Of a stretch of DNA of 12,918 bases, positions 1 to 6,882 are shown piece after piece (position 1 is the stretch's first letter; each line of letters starts with the position of its first letter). Below the pieces are notes generated by a model. The model was not told where the DNA came from and did no database searches. It saw only the letters and a program-made list of their open reading frames with translations. A program made the translations under genes and the position numbers. Source of the DNA: Candidatus Thiodiazotropha sp. (ex Gloverina cf. vestifex) (GTDB taxonomy: Bacteria; Pseudomonadota; Gammaproteobacteria; Chromatiales; Chromatiaceae); assembly GCA_025656435.1 (NCBI GenBank), contig JAHXHT010000042.1:1-12918 (forward strand), in the 5' to 3' direction.

Positions 1-25
1 CGGGGCATAACGGCTGTCGCGTTGG

Positions 26-60
26 CGAGTCGATTTTGGGGACTCGGATGTCCCAAAATC
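26..60. repeat. Overlapping inverted repeats downstream of the antiporter gene
   Basis: Two inverted repeats share bases. CGAGTC (26-31) pairs with GACTCG (41-46). GATTTTGGGGAC (32-43) pairs with GTCCCAAAATC (50-60), leaving a single bulged G, a stem of about 11 pairs and a loop of about six bases. The two hairpins cannot form together because they compete for 41-43 and enclose one another's arms. The element lies 40 bases past the stop codon of the minus-strand antiporter gene, so it could end or protect that transcript. Read on the minus strand, no T tract follows the stem, so it is not a textbook intrinsic terminator. Nothing else is recognisable in 1-99. Confidence 0.5.
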
Positions 61-99
61 TTTCACGAGGTAGCGACACGCTTGCATTCCTTCTCCCGC

Positions 100-2082
100 T
101 CAATGCCCATAAAGCAAAAGCCCCTCCGCATGCTCCAGATGTTGTGGCGTGCCGGCCAGCACCAATACGTCACCAGCCTGTAACCAGGTCTCAGGTCCGG
201 GAGACTCTCCCCGGATGCCGCCACGGCGTACTGCAGTGATACTCACATCCCAGTCCCAGAGGTGCAGATCCTCGATGGAGTGATTCACCGCAAAGGCACG
301 CTCAGGCAATGTCACAGTATGTAACCGCTCCAGGAAAGCCTCGTCATGTTCGATATCCATCGCCTCCTCGCCGTGAAAGAAATCACGCAGGAGTTTGTAA
401 TGGTCCTCACGGATCTCACGCATGATTTTGAAGATGCGAGATCCCGGTACCTTGAGCAGCAACAGCAATTGTCCACCCATCATGAGACTTGCCTCCACTG
501 CTTCGGGCATGACTTCCGCGGCACCTGCAGCCTCCAACTCGTCCAGATGGGCATCATCTTTGGTTCGGACCAGTACAGGAAGTGTTGGCACCTCTTCCCG
601 AACGTGGGCAAGTATCTTCATGGCACTGAGGTGGTCTTCGAAGGTCAGGACGACTGCGCTGGCTCGTTGCAGGCCGGCAGCCTGTAGTATCTCTTGGCGA
701 ACGGCATCGCCAAAATGCACCGGTTCGCCCGCTTCATGGGCCTCGCGTATGACGCCGGGGTCCAGGTCCAGTGCAATATATTGGAAGCCCTCCCGGTCAA
801 GCAGTCTGCCGATGTTTTGTCCGATACGGCCGTAACCACAGAGGATGACATGTTTTTCCAGGTCTTCGCTCTCTTCTTGTATCTCTCCAATTTCCCCCGT
901 GCCTGAACTACCACTGCGTAATGTGCAGAAGGTCTGTGCCAGTTTGCCGTTGTAACGAATCAGAAACGGTGAAGCCGCCATGCTGATGATGATGGCAGCA
1001 AACAGTAACTGACCAGGTTCTCCGGGCAGTAGTCCACTGCCCAGTGAAAGGTCGAGCAGAACGAAACCGAACTCCCCGCCCTGTGCCAAAAGGAGTCCTG
1101 ATCGAAAAGCGGTCGCAATCGATCGCCCAGAGAGGCGTGCAAGTATAAGAATTACGCTGGCTTTGAAGAGAATAAGTGTTACCGAAAGCAGGATAACCCA
1201 GTGCAGAATCGGTAACAGTGAGACAAGGTCCACCCGCATGCCGACAGTCACGAAGAAGAGTCCGAGAAAGACATCCTGGAAGGGGCGGATGTCCGCTTCG
1301 ATCTGATGACGGTATTCGGTTTCTCCTAACATCATCCCGGCGAGAAAGGCACCCAGTGCCAGCGAAAGTCCCGCTTCGTGGGTCAGCCAGGCGGCAGCGA
1401 GGGATACCAGCAGCACCGTCAGGGTGAACAGTTCCGCAGAACGGGCTCGTGCTATCTCATGAAACAGTGGCCTGAGCAGCCAGTGACCCACAGCCATGAT
1501 GGCGGCAAACACCAATGCCGCCTTGACCACGGCCTGGAGGAGAGGCCAGATCATACTCGATCCACTGTCACTGGCCAGAATCGGTATTACAACCAATAAC
1601 GGAATGACTGCCAGGTCCTGAAACAGCAGGATGCTGACACCCAATCGCCCGTGCTCAGCGTTGAGCTCAACCTGTTCCGACAACTGCTTAATGACGATGG
1701 CGGTTGATGAGAGAGCCAGAATAGCACCTGAGATGACAGCGGCCTGCGGTGAGAGTCCGAGCAACCAGGCACCAATCGCGATAATGATGCTTGTGATAAG
1801 TACCTGACTGCCACCCAAACCAAACACACTGCCTTTCATGGCGATCATCTGTGGCAGTGAAAATTCCAAGCCAATGGTAAACAGCAGGAAAACCACACCG
1901 AATTCCGCAAGAAACCGGGTGTCTTCAGTGGATGCCACCATGCCGGTACCAAAAGGACCCACCAGAATGCCAACGATCAAATAACCAAGGATTGGTGGTA
2001 AGTGCAAGCGTCTGAAAAGCGTTACCGTCAATACGGCGACACCAAGCAGGAGCAGGATGATTTGAAGGGTATGGATATTCAC
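100..2082 (-). CDS. CPA2-family monovalent cation:proton antiporter with RCK (TrkA-N/TrkA-C) domains, KefB/YbaL-like
   Basis: This 660-residue inner-membrane protein probably exchanges K+ or Na+ for protons and helps control cytoplasmic pH and cation level. Residues 1-375 form the hydrophobic Na+/H+ exchanger domain. It contains the FQDLAVIP segment (Q155, D156), typical of K+-handling CPA2 carriers, a conserved membrane lysine (K307), and a KefC-like loop HQIEADIRPF with E262 and D264. A charged linker (about 390-410) leads to a Rossmann RCK_N domain with GYGRIGQNIG (416-425) and acidic D439/D441 at the end of the second strand, suggesting nucleotide-dependent gating. A TrkA-C-like domain spans about 590-655. 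The start is GTG, because a stop codon lies two codons upstream; no clear Shine-Dalgarno is visible. It is transcribed divergently from rnr. No KefF/KefG-type flavoprotein gene is adjacent, so a true glutathione-gated Kef role is unproven and the ion is inferred only from family. Confidence 0.9.
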   Translation of the reverse strand: MNIHTLQIILLLLGVAVLTVTLFRRLHLPPILGYLIVGILVGPFGTGMVASTEDTRFLAEFGVVFLLFTIGLEFSLPQMIAMKGSVFGLGGSQVLITSIIIAIGAWLLGLSPQAAVISGAILALSSTAIVIKQLSEQVELNAEHGRLGVSILLFQDLAVIPLLVVIPILASDSGSSMIWPLLQAVVKAALVFAAIMAVGHWLLRPLFHEIARARSAELFTLTVLLVSLAAAWLTHEAGLSLALGAFLAGMMLGETEYRHQIEADIRPFQDVFLGLFFVTVGMRVDLVSLLPILHWVILLSVTLILFKASVILILARLSGRSIATAFRSGLLLAQGGEFGFVLLDLSLGSGLLPGEPGQLLFAAIIISMAASPFLIRYNGKLAQTFCTLRSGSSGTGEIGEIQEESEDLEKHVILCGYGRIGQNIGRLLDREGFQYIALDLDPGVIREAHEAGEPVHFGDAVRQEILQAAGLQRASAVVLTFEDHLSAMKILAHVREEVPTLPVLVRTKDDAHLDELEAAGAAEVMPEAVEASLMMGGQLLLLLKVPGSRIFKIMREIREDHYKLLRDFFHGEEAMDIEHDEAFLERLHTVTLPERAFAVNHSIEDLHLWDWDVSITAVRRGGIRGESPGPETWLQAGDVLVLAGTPQHLEHAEGLLLYGH

Positions 2083-2222
2083 AGGTCAAAAGGGCTGCGT
2101 TGGAAACATAGGCAGTCTGCGGAAAAAAGATGCATAAATCCACGATAACGGAGAAAACCGTACCGTATGCCTTGGAAATTACTTGCGAGGCAATAATTTA
2201 CATGGGGTATTCTCAATCAAAG

Positions 2223-2231
2223 TGGTAAAAT
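2223..2231 (+). promoter_or_regulatory. Candidate extended -10 promoter element for rnr-rlmB
   Basis: In the 184-base gap between the divergent antiporter gene and rnr, TGG followed by TAAAAT matches an extended -10 element (TGn plus five of six TATAAT positions). It would start transcription near 2238, about 29 bases before the GTG of rnr. No good -35 hexamer lies 16-18 bases upstream, which is tolerable for extended -10 promoters. Another weak pair, TTGCGA (2183-2188) with TATTCT (2208-2213), has a long 19-base spacer. I found no convincing promoter for the antiporter gene on the other strand. Confidence 0.4.
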
Positions 2232-2266
2232 GGTCTTTTAAATTAAGTTAAAGACATCACAAACAC

Positions 2267-4582
2267 GTGGCTAAAAGCAACAAGAGACGATCCAGCCCCC
2301 AGGATCCCCATCACGCCCGCGAGGCGAGAAAATACGACAATCCCATTCCCAGCCGTGAGTTCATCATGGAGACCCTCAAAGAGAAGGGTGTGCCAATGAA
2401 TCTGGCCGCTATCGCAGACGCACTGGCGATGCGTGATGATGAGCAACTGGAGGCATTACGCAGGCGCCTTCGTGCCATGGAGCGCGACGGACAGCTTATC
2501 TGTAATCGCAAGGACAACTACTGTCTGGTCAATAAACGCGATCTGATCGTCGGCCGCGTGATTGGCCATCCTGACGGTTTCGGTTTTCTCAAACCTGACG
2601 ATGGTGGTGACGATCTCTATCTGTCATTCAAAGAGATGCGCTCACTGCTGCATGACGACCGCGCCGTAGTGCGGGTCACTGGAATGGATCGGCGCAACCG
2701 GCTTGAGGGTGCGGTGGTCGAGGTGCTTGAGCACAATACACAATCGGTCGTCGGTAAGCTCTATCAAGAGAGCGGTGTCGGATTTGTCGTGCCTGATTCT
2801 AAGCGTCTCAGCAAGGATATCGTGATACCCAGCAGTGAAATCGGTGAAGCCAAAAAGGGCCAGATGGTGGTGGCTGAAATTATCGATCAACCCACAAAGC
2901 GCACACCACCTATCGGCAGGATCGTTGATATTTTAGGGGATCATATGGGTCCGGGGATGGAGACCGATATCGCTATCCGAACCCATAATATCCGCAACAG
3001 CTGGCCGGATGAAGTGGAGAAGCAGATCAAAGGCCTGACGCCCGAGGTGGCTAAAGCGGACAAAGCTGGGCGGGAAGATTTGCGTCAACTACCGCTTGTC
3101 ACCATCGATGGTGCGGATGCGCGGGATTTCGACGACGCGGTCTATTGCGAACCCAAGCCGAAGGGCTGGCGACTGCTGGTCTGCATCGCAGATGTTTCTC
3201 ACTATGCGCAACCGGGCACCGCGCTGGATCAGGAGGCGAGGGCCAGGGGTAATTCAGTCTATTTTCCAGACCGGGTAATACCCATGCTGCCGGAAGTACT
3301 CTCCAATGGCTTATGCTCCATTAACCCCGAAGTCGACCGGCTCTGCATGACCTGCGAACTCTACATAGACAAGCATGGTGAGGTTAAACGCTCACGTTTT
3401 TTTCCCGCCGTCATGCGCTCACATGCCCGACTCATTTATGACGATGTGGCAGCCATGCTGGAGGGTGATGCAGGTTTATGTGGAAAGCACGCAGACATAC
3501 TGCCTCATCTACATCACCTTTATCAGCTCTATCAGATATTACAGGCGCAACGTGCCGAACGGGGCGCCATCGATTTCGACACCACCGAGACCCGCATTGA
3601 GTTCAATGATCAGAAGCGTGTGGAACGAATCGTACCCGTTGTACGCAATGATGCACACCGTCTCATTGAAGAGTGCATGCTGGCTGCCAATGTGGCTGCG
3701 GCGCGATTCCTGCTGCGCAAGAAACAGCCGGCGCTCTACCGTATTCATGAAGGCCCGGCGGAGGAGAAGCTCACCGATCTGAAGGAGTTTCTGGGTGAAT
3801 TGGGGCTCAGTCTCCCGGGTGGGAAAAAACCTCAAGCGTCCGACTATGCCATGTTATTGGAGCAGATTCGTGAACGTCCCGATCGTCATCTGATTCAGAC
3901 GGTGCTTTTGCGTTCGCTCTCACAGGCAGTTTACAGTTCGGACAATGTGGGTCATTTCGGGCTCTCTTATCAGGCCTATACCCACTTCACTTCACCCATT
4001 CGCCGTTATCCGGATCTGATTGTGCATCGAGCCCTGAAGCACGCCATCAAGCAGGGTAGCGTGGATGATTTCGAATACTCTAAGCCTGATCTGCAAGTCA
4101 TGGGAGAGCAGTGTTCGAGTACCGAGCGCAAAGCCGATGAGGCGACACGGGATGCCCTCGATTGGCTCAAATGTGAGTATATGCAGGATAAGGTAGGCGA
4201 GACCTTCAACGGCATCATTACCAGCGTAAACTCTTTCGGTGTCTTCGTGGAATTGGAAGAGATCTACGTTGATGGGTTGGTGCATATTACTGCACTGGAT
4301 AACGACTACTACCATTACGATCCGGTCGGCCATCGCCTGACAGGTGAGCGTACCGGAAAGGTGCTGCGCCTTGGCGATCCCCTCTCCATCACCGTGGCTA
4401 ACGTTAATTTGGATGATCGTAAAATCGACTTTCTGCCTGCCCAGGGAGAGGCAGGTGGCGGAAAGAGGAAGGCGAAGCGCCGATCGTCAAAAGAGACCGG
4501 ACCGAAAGGGGGGAGTCCTGCAAAAAAACGGGCTTCATCCAACAAAAAGCGCCGGCGTAAACCGAAGCCGAAGTCGGATTAA
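2267..4582 (+). CDS. rnr: Ribonuclease R, 3'-5' exoribonuclease
   Basis: RNase R degrades structured RNA processively from the 3' end and works in mRNA decay, rRNA quality control and trans-translation. The 771-residue product has the full family layout: an N-terminal winged-helix region (about 29-92), two cold-shock/OB domains (about 94-237), the RNB catalytic domain (about 267-593), an S1 domain (about 643-722) and a lysine/arginine-rich tail (about 723-771). The metal-binding motif DGADARDFDDA (281-291) supplies D281, D287, D289 and D290, and TSPIRRYPD (575-583) is intact. The start is GTG with a poor Shine-Dalgarno. It is preferred because the conserved NPIPSREFI segment (25-33) lies before the next in-frame ATG at 2367, which would remove it. 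The stop overlaps the rlmB start by one base (TAATG), implying translational coupling. The basic tail is normal for the family. Confidence 0.97.
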   Translation: MAKSNKRRSSPQDPHHAREARKYDNPIPSREFIMETLKEKGVPMNLAAIADALAMRDDEQLEALRRRLRAMERDGQLICNRKDNYCLVNKRDLIVGRVIGHPDGFGFLKPDDGGDDLYLSFKEMRSLLHDDRAVVRVTGMDRRNRLEGAVVEVLEHNTQSVVGKLYQESGVGFVVPDSKRLSKDIVIPSSEIGEAKKGQMVVAEIIDQPTKRTPPIGRIVDILGDHMGPGMETDIAIRTHNIRNSWPDEVEKQIKGLTPEVAKADKAGREDLRQLPLVTIDGADARDFDDAVYCEPKPKGWRLLVCIADVSHYAQPGTALDQEARARGNSVYFPDRVIPMLPEVLSNGLCSINPEVDRLCMTCELYIDKHGEVKRSRFFPAVMRSHARLIYDDVAAMLEGDAGLCGKHADILPHLHHLYQLYQILQAQRAERGAIDFDTTETRIEFNDQKRVERIVPVVRNDAHRLIEECMLAANVAAARFLLRKKQPALYRIHEGPAEEKLTDLKEFLGELGLSLPGGKKPQASDYAMLLEQIRERPDRHLIQTVLLRSLSQAVYSSDNVGHFGLSYQAYTHFTSPIRRYPDLIVHRALKHAIKQGSVDDFEYSKPDLQVMGEQCSSTERKADEATRDALDWLKCEYMQDKVGETFNGIITSVNSFGVFVELEEIYVDGLVHITALDNDYYHYDPVGHRLTGERTGKVLRLGDPLSITVANVNLDDRKIDFLPAQGEAGGGKRKAKRRSSKETGPKGGSPAKKRASSNKKRRRKPKPKSD

Positions 4583-5319
4583 TGTCAGAAGACGGATGGA
4601 TATTCGGACTGCACTCGGTGCGGTCAGCGTTGCGAAGGCCCAACCAGCTTACTGAGCTGTTGATTGATGTGGGGCGAAAAGATCAGCGCATCCAAGAGAT
4701 ATTGTCACTCTCGAAGCAGGCCGGGATTGATGTCAGAACGGCAAAGGGTTCGGCGTTGGATGAGTTGTCCAATGGTGGCAGGCATCAGGGGGTTATGGCG
4801 AAACTACGTCAGCAGCAGACCCAGGATGAACCCTACCTGAAGGCATTGCTGAAACGACTGGAGCATACACCATTCCTTCTGATTCTGGATGAAGTGCAAG
4901 ATCCGCATAACCTGGGCGCCTGCCTGCGTACCGCGGAGGGAGCCGGTGTGCATGCGGTCATTACACCGCGTGATCGATCGGTAGGACTGACCCCAACGGT
5001 TAGAAAAGTGGCCAGTGGCGCGGCTGAGCTTGTACCTTTTATCCAAGTGACCAATCTGGCAAGGACCTTGAAGTGGCTGAAAGCCGAAGGTATTTGGCTT
5101 ATCGGCACAGCGGGTGAGGCGACCCAAGGGTTCTATGAGGTTGACATGTCCGGCCCCTTGGGTATCGTGATGGGGGGTGAGGGCAAGGGTTTGCGTAGAT
5201 TGACCCGAGAACATTGCGATCTATTGGTTAGTCTTCCAATGTCAGGAACTGTGGAGAGCCTCAATGTTTCGGTGGCGACAGGTGTGGCACTCTATGAGGC
5301 GGTTCGGCAGAGAAAATAA
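4582..5319 (+). CDS. rlmB: 23S rRNA (guanosine-2'-O-)-methyltransferase RlmB
   Basis: RlmB is a SPOUT-family enzyme that uses S-adenosylmethionine to methylate the 2'-O of a guanosine in 23S rRNA (G2251 in E. coli). The 245-residue product has the N-terminal substrate-binding domain (about 5-76, with HQGVMA at 68-73) and the C-terminal trefoil-knot domain (about 97-244). The three SPOUT motifs are visible: motif 1 with N110, G112 and R116; motif 2 with MGGEGKGL (197-204); and motif 3 with SLNVSVATG (226-234). Conserved N110, R116, E200 and N228 are all present, and the length matches E. coli RlmB. Its ATG overlaps the rnr stop, so the pair forms a coupled RNA-metabolism unit, as in other gammaproteobacteria. 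Confidence 0.97.
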   Translation: MSEDGWIFGLHSVRSALRRPNQLTELLIDVGRKDQRIQEILSLSKQAGIDVRTAKGSALDELSNGGRHQGVMAKLRQQQTQDEPYLKALLKRLEHTPFLLILDEVQDPHNLGACLRTAEGAGVHAVITPRDRSVGLTPTVRKVASGAAELVPFIQVTNLARTLKWLKAEGIWLIGTAGEATQGFYEVDMSGPLGIVMGGEGKGLRRLTREHCDLLVSLPMSGTVESLNVSVATGVALYEAVRQRK

Positions 5320-5320
5320 G

Positions 5321-5335
5321 GCTGATCGCATCAGC
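5321..5335 (+). other. Short perfect hairpin between rlmB and the outer-membrane protein gene
   Basis: GCTGAT and ATCAGC form a perfect six-pair stem around a three-base CGC loop, one base after the rlmB stop codon. No T run follows, so it is not a standard intrinsic terminator. It might mark an RNA-processing or partial-termination point between the rnr-rlmB message and the following gene, or have no function. Only 42 bases separate the two genes. Confidence 0.35.
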
Positions 5336-5361
5336 AATGATCGTAACGAGGGTTTGTGAGA

Positions 5362-6111
5362 ATGATGAAGAAAACAATGGTCGCCTTGCTCGCAAGTGCC
5401 TGCTCATTGACCACAGTCCAGGCAGATACCGTATTAGGCGTTACCATGAGCGTTGATGCCTGGTCCATGGACTCCTCAGACGAATTGGCGGATACCGCCG
5501 ATCTACAGACATTCGATCTGGGTTCGGAAACGCCGGCACTCTTCTCTTTCGCACTGGAACACCCCGTGCCACTGATCCCAAATTTCCGTTTGAAGTTCGC
5601 GGACCTCTCGAGTAAAGGAAATAATGTACTGTCGAGCAATTTCACCTTCAATGGCGTCACGTATCCGTTGAGTACTGCAGTTGATGTCGACTTCGATATC
5701 CAGAGCAGCGACTTCATTTTCTATTATGAATTGCTCGATAACGATGCCGTCTCGTTCGATCTGGGATTCAACGGAAAGTATCTCGATGGCGATATCTTGA
5801 TTTCTGATGGCAGCCAGAGCGCACGTGAGACCTTCAAAGGCATAGTGCCGATGCTCTATGGTGCTGTGGAATTCGGTATTCCCACGACTCGGCTTTCTCT
5901 TTTTGGCGATATCAGCTTACTCAGTGTAGGAGATCATGCCCTGCGTGATTACACAGCTGGCGCCGCTTATACCCTGGTAGATAACATGGCTGTCGATTTC
6001 AGTGTTCGGGGCGGATACCGTCGGTTCTCCCTTGAACTGGATGATCTTGACGGCATCTATGCCGACTGGTCATTTGATGGTCTGTTTCTGGGTGTCGAGG
6101 CTGATTTTTAG
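5362..6111 (+). CDS. Outer-membrane beta-barrel protein, probably TIGR04219 family
   Basis: This product of about 249 residues begins with a clear Sec signal peptide: a basic start (MMKK), a hydrophobic core and a likely signal peptidase I site after VQA (residue 21). The mature part is rich in aspartate and serine and shows alternating hydrophobic/polar segments suited to a small beta barrel. It ends in an aromatic-rich strand, LFLGVEADF, whose terminal phenylalanine fits recognition by the BAM complex. The overall pattern recalls the uncharacterised TIGR04219 outer-membrane family, assigned from memory. Substrate and role are unknown. ATG 5362 is chosen because the purine-rich GAGGG (5348-5352) sits nine bases upstream; GTG 5356 is only three bases from it and ATG 5365 is further away. 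It sits 42 bases after rlmB and is followed by two stem-loops, so it could share the rnr-rlmB transcript. Confidence 0.75.
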   Translation: MMKKTMVALLASACSLTTVQADTVLGVTMSVDAWSMDSSDELADTADLQTFDLGSETPALFSFALEHPVPLIPNFRLKFADLSSKGNNVLSSNFTFNGVTYPLSTAVDVDFDIQSSDFIFYYELLDNDAVSFDLGFNGKYLDGDILISDGSQSARETFKGIVPMLYGAVEFGIPTTRLSLFGDISLLSVGDHALRDYTAGAAYTLVDNMAVDFSVRGGYRRFSLELDDLDGIYADWSFDGLFLGVEADF

Positions 6112-6117
6112 GGGTTG

Positions 6118-6158
6118 CTGGGTTAGCTGAAAAAATGAGTTTAGAGCTTTTAACCCAG
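6118..6158 (+). other. Long stem-loop after the outer-membrane protein gene
   Basis: CTGGGTTA (6118-6125) pairs perfectly with TAACCCAG (6151-6158), and GCT (6126-6128) with AGC (6145-6147) extends the stem after a three-base bulge. The loop is A-rich. It begins six bases after the stop codon and is not followed by a T run. It may protect the transcript's 3' end or act with the next hairpin. Confidence 0.5.
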
Positions 6159-6165
6159 AGTGAGT

Positions 6166-6185
6166 GGTTATGGCCATAACCTTTT
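6166..6185 (+). terminator. Probable intrinsic terminator after the outer-membrane protein gene
   Basis: GGTTATGGCCATAACC (6166-6181) is a perfect 16-base palindrome that can fold as a six-pair stem with a GGCC loop, immediately followed by TTTT (6182-6185). It lies 54 bases past the stop codon and upstream of the rpsF promoter, the expected place to separate the two transcripts. The stem is only moderately GC-rich and the T run short, so termination may be partial. Confidence 0.55.
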
Positions 6186-6287
6186 GAATCTATTTGATTA
6201 CTACGGATTTCTAGCCATTTGCTTTTGCTAAAAAATTCCAACTTCTCTCTGCCAGTGTCCAATGTGCGTAGGCATTTCAGCCGTAAG

Positions 6288-6316
6288 TTGCGGATATCCG
6301 GTCAATTGTGTAGAAT
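6288..6316 (+). promoter_or_regulatory. Sigma-70 promoter of the rpsF operon
   Basis: TTGCGG (6288-6293) and TAGAAT (6311-6316) are separated by exactly 17 bases and match four of six and five of six consensus positions. The discriminator after the -10 box is very GC-rich (CCGCGC), the feature linked to negative control by ppGpp and DksA at stable-RNA and ribosomal-protein promoters. Transcription would start near 6323, giving a leader of about 80 bases before rpsF. The region between the upstream hairpins and this promoter (6186-6287) shows no other clear feature. Confidence 0.75.
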
Positions 6317-6327
6317 CCGCGCTCCCT

Positions 6328-6380
6328 GGTGTCCGCCCAATGCAGACACCGCTCCTTGCCTTACCGCCACTGCGGAAGGC
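6328..6380 (+). promoter_or_regulatory. Structured rpsF mRNA leader, candidate S6:S18 autoregulatory element
   Basis: Two hairpins fill the predicted leader. The first pairs GGTGTC (6328-6333) with GACACC (6345-6350). The second pairs GCCTT (6358-6362) with AAGGC (6376-6380) and then either CCGC with GCGG, leaving one bulged A, or CC (6367-6368) with GG (6374-6375), leaving ACCG in a bulge. The S6:S18 complex is known to bind rpsF leaders through a CCG-containing bulge that mimics its 16S rRNA site. The second register fits that description, but the exact consensus was not checked. The strong Shine-Dalgarno AAGGAG (6393-6398) follows 12 bases later. Confidence 0.5.
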
Positions 6381-6403
6381 TGCCTAACCCGAAAGGAGAG
6401 ACA

Positions 6404-6856
6404 ATGAGACGCTATGAAGTCGTGTTCCTGGTCCATCCGGATCAGAGTGAACAGGTACCCGCTATGATCGAGCGTTATCGCTCGGGCATCGAATCCAAAG
6501 GTGGCGCCATCCACCGTTTGGAGGATTGGGGCCGTCGTCAACTGGCTTATCCCATCAACAAGATTCATAAGGCACACTATGTGCTGATGAATATCGAGTG
6601 CGATAGCGAGGCATTGTCCGAGCTGGAGAGCGCATTCCGATTCAATGATGCAGTTCTTCGCAATATGGTTATCCGTCGTGATGAAGCTATCACTGATGTT
6701 TCTCAGTTGGCCAAGTCTCAGGAGGAGGACGAAAGCGCCTCTTCATCCAGTCGGCGCGATGACGAACCTGAGTCCAGGTCTGAGCCTGAAAAGAGCGAAT
6801 CAAAATCGGAATCTGAACCGGAACCGGAACCGGAACCTTCCGAAGAAGATGAATAA
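6404..6856 (+). CDS. rpsF: Small-subunit ribosomal protein bS6
   Basis: bS6 binds the central domain of 16S rRNA in the 30S platform as a heterodimer with bS18. Residues 1-98 match the family closely: MRRYEVVFLVHPDQSEQVP at the start, HRLEDWGRRQLAYPINK (37-53), HKAHYVLMN (55-63) and FRFNDAVLRNMV (78-89). The remaining 50 or so residues form a low-complexity, strongly acidic tail rich in Ser, Glu and Pro, ending EEDE. At 150 residues the protein is about 20 longer than E. coli S6. In E. coli the S6 C-terminus is extended with glutamates by RimK, and this acidic end could be a similar substrate; that is inference. ATG 6404 is supported by AAGGAG five bases upstream; open frame continuing upstream to 6329 is leader RNA. 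Only 26 bases separate it from rpsR, with no priB. Confidence 0.97.
   Translation: MRRYEVVFLVHPDQSEQVPAMIERYRSGIESKGGAIHRLEDWGRRQLAYPINKIHKAHYVLMNIECDSEALSELESAFRFNDAVLRNMVIRRDEAITDVSQLAKSQEEDESASSSSRRDDEPESRSEPEKSESKSESEPEPEPEPSEEDE
6815..6838 (+). repeat. Hexanucleotide tandem repeat in the bS6 tail
   Basis: Three copies of GAACCG followed by a variant GAACCT run head to tail in frame and encode four Glu-Pro pairs near the C-terminus of bS6. The unit is six bases, so gain or loss of copies keeps the reading frame and only changes tail length. Confidence 0.8.
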
Positions 6857-6882
6857 GTACTGGTTGAAAGAGGATTAAGCAA

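Noticed and set aside
6329..6403. Upstream extension of the rpsF frame
   Set aside because: It begins at a GTG inside the leader hairpins, adds 25 residues unlike any S6, and ignores the strong AAGGAG before ATG 6404.
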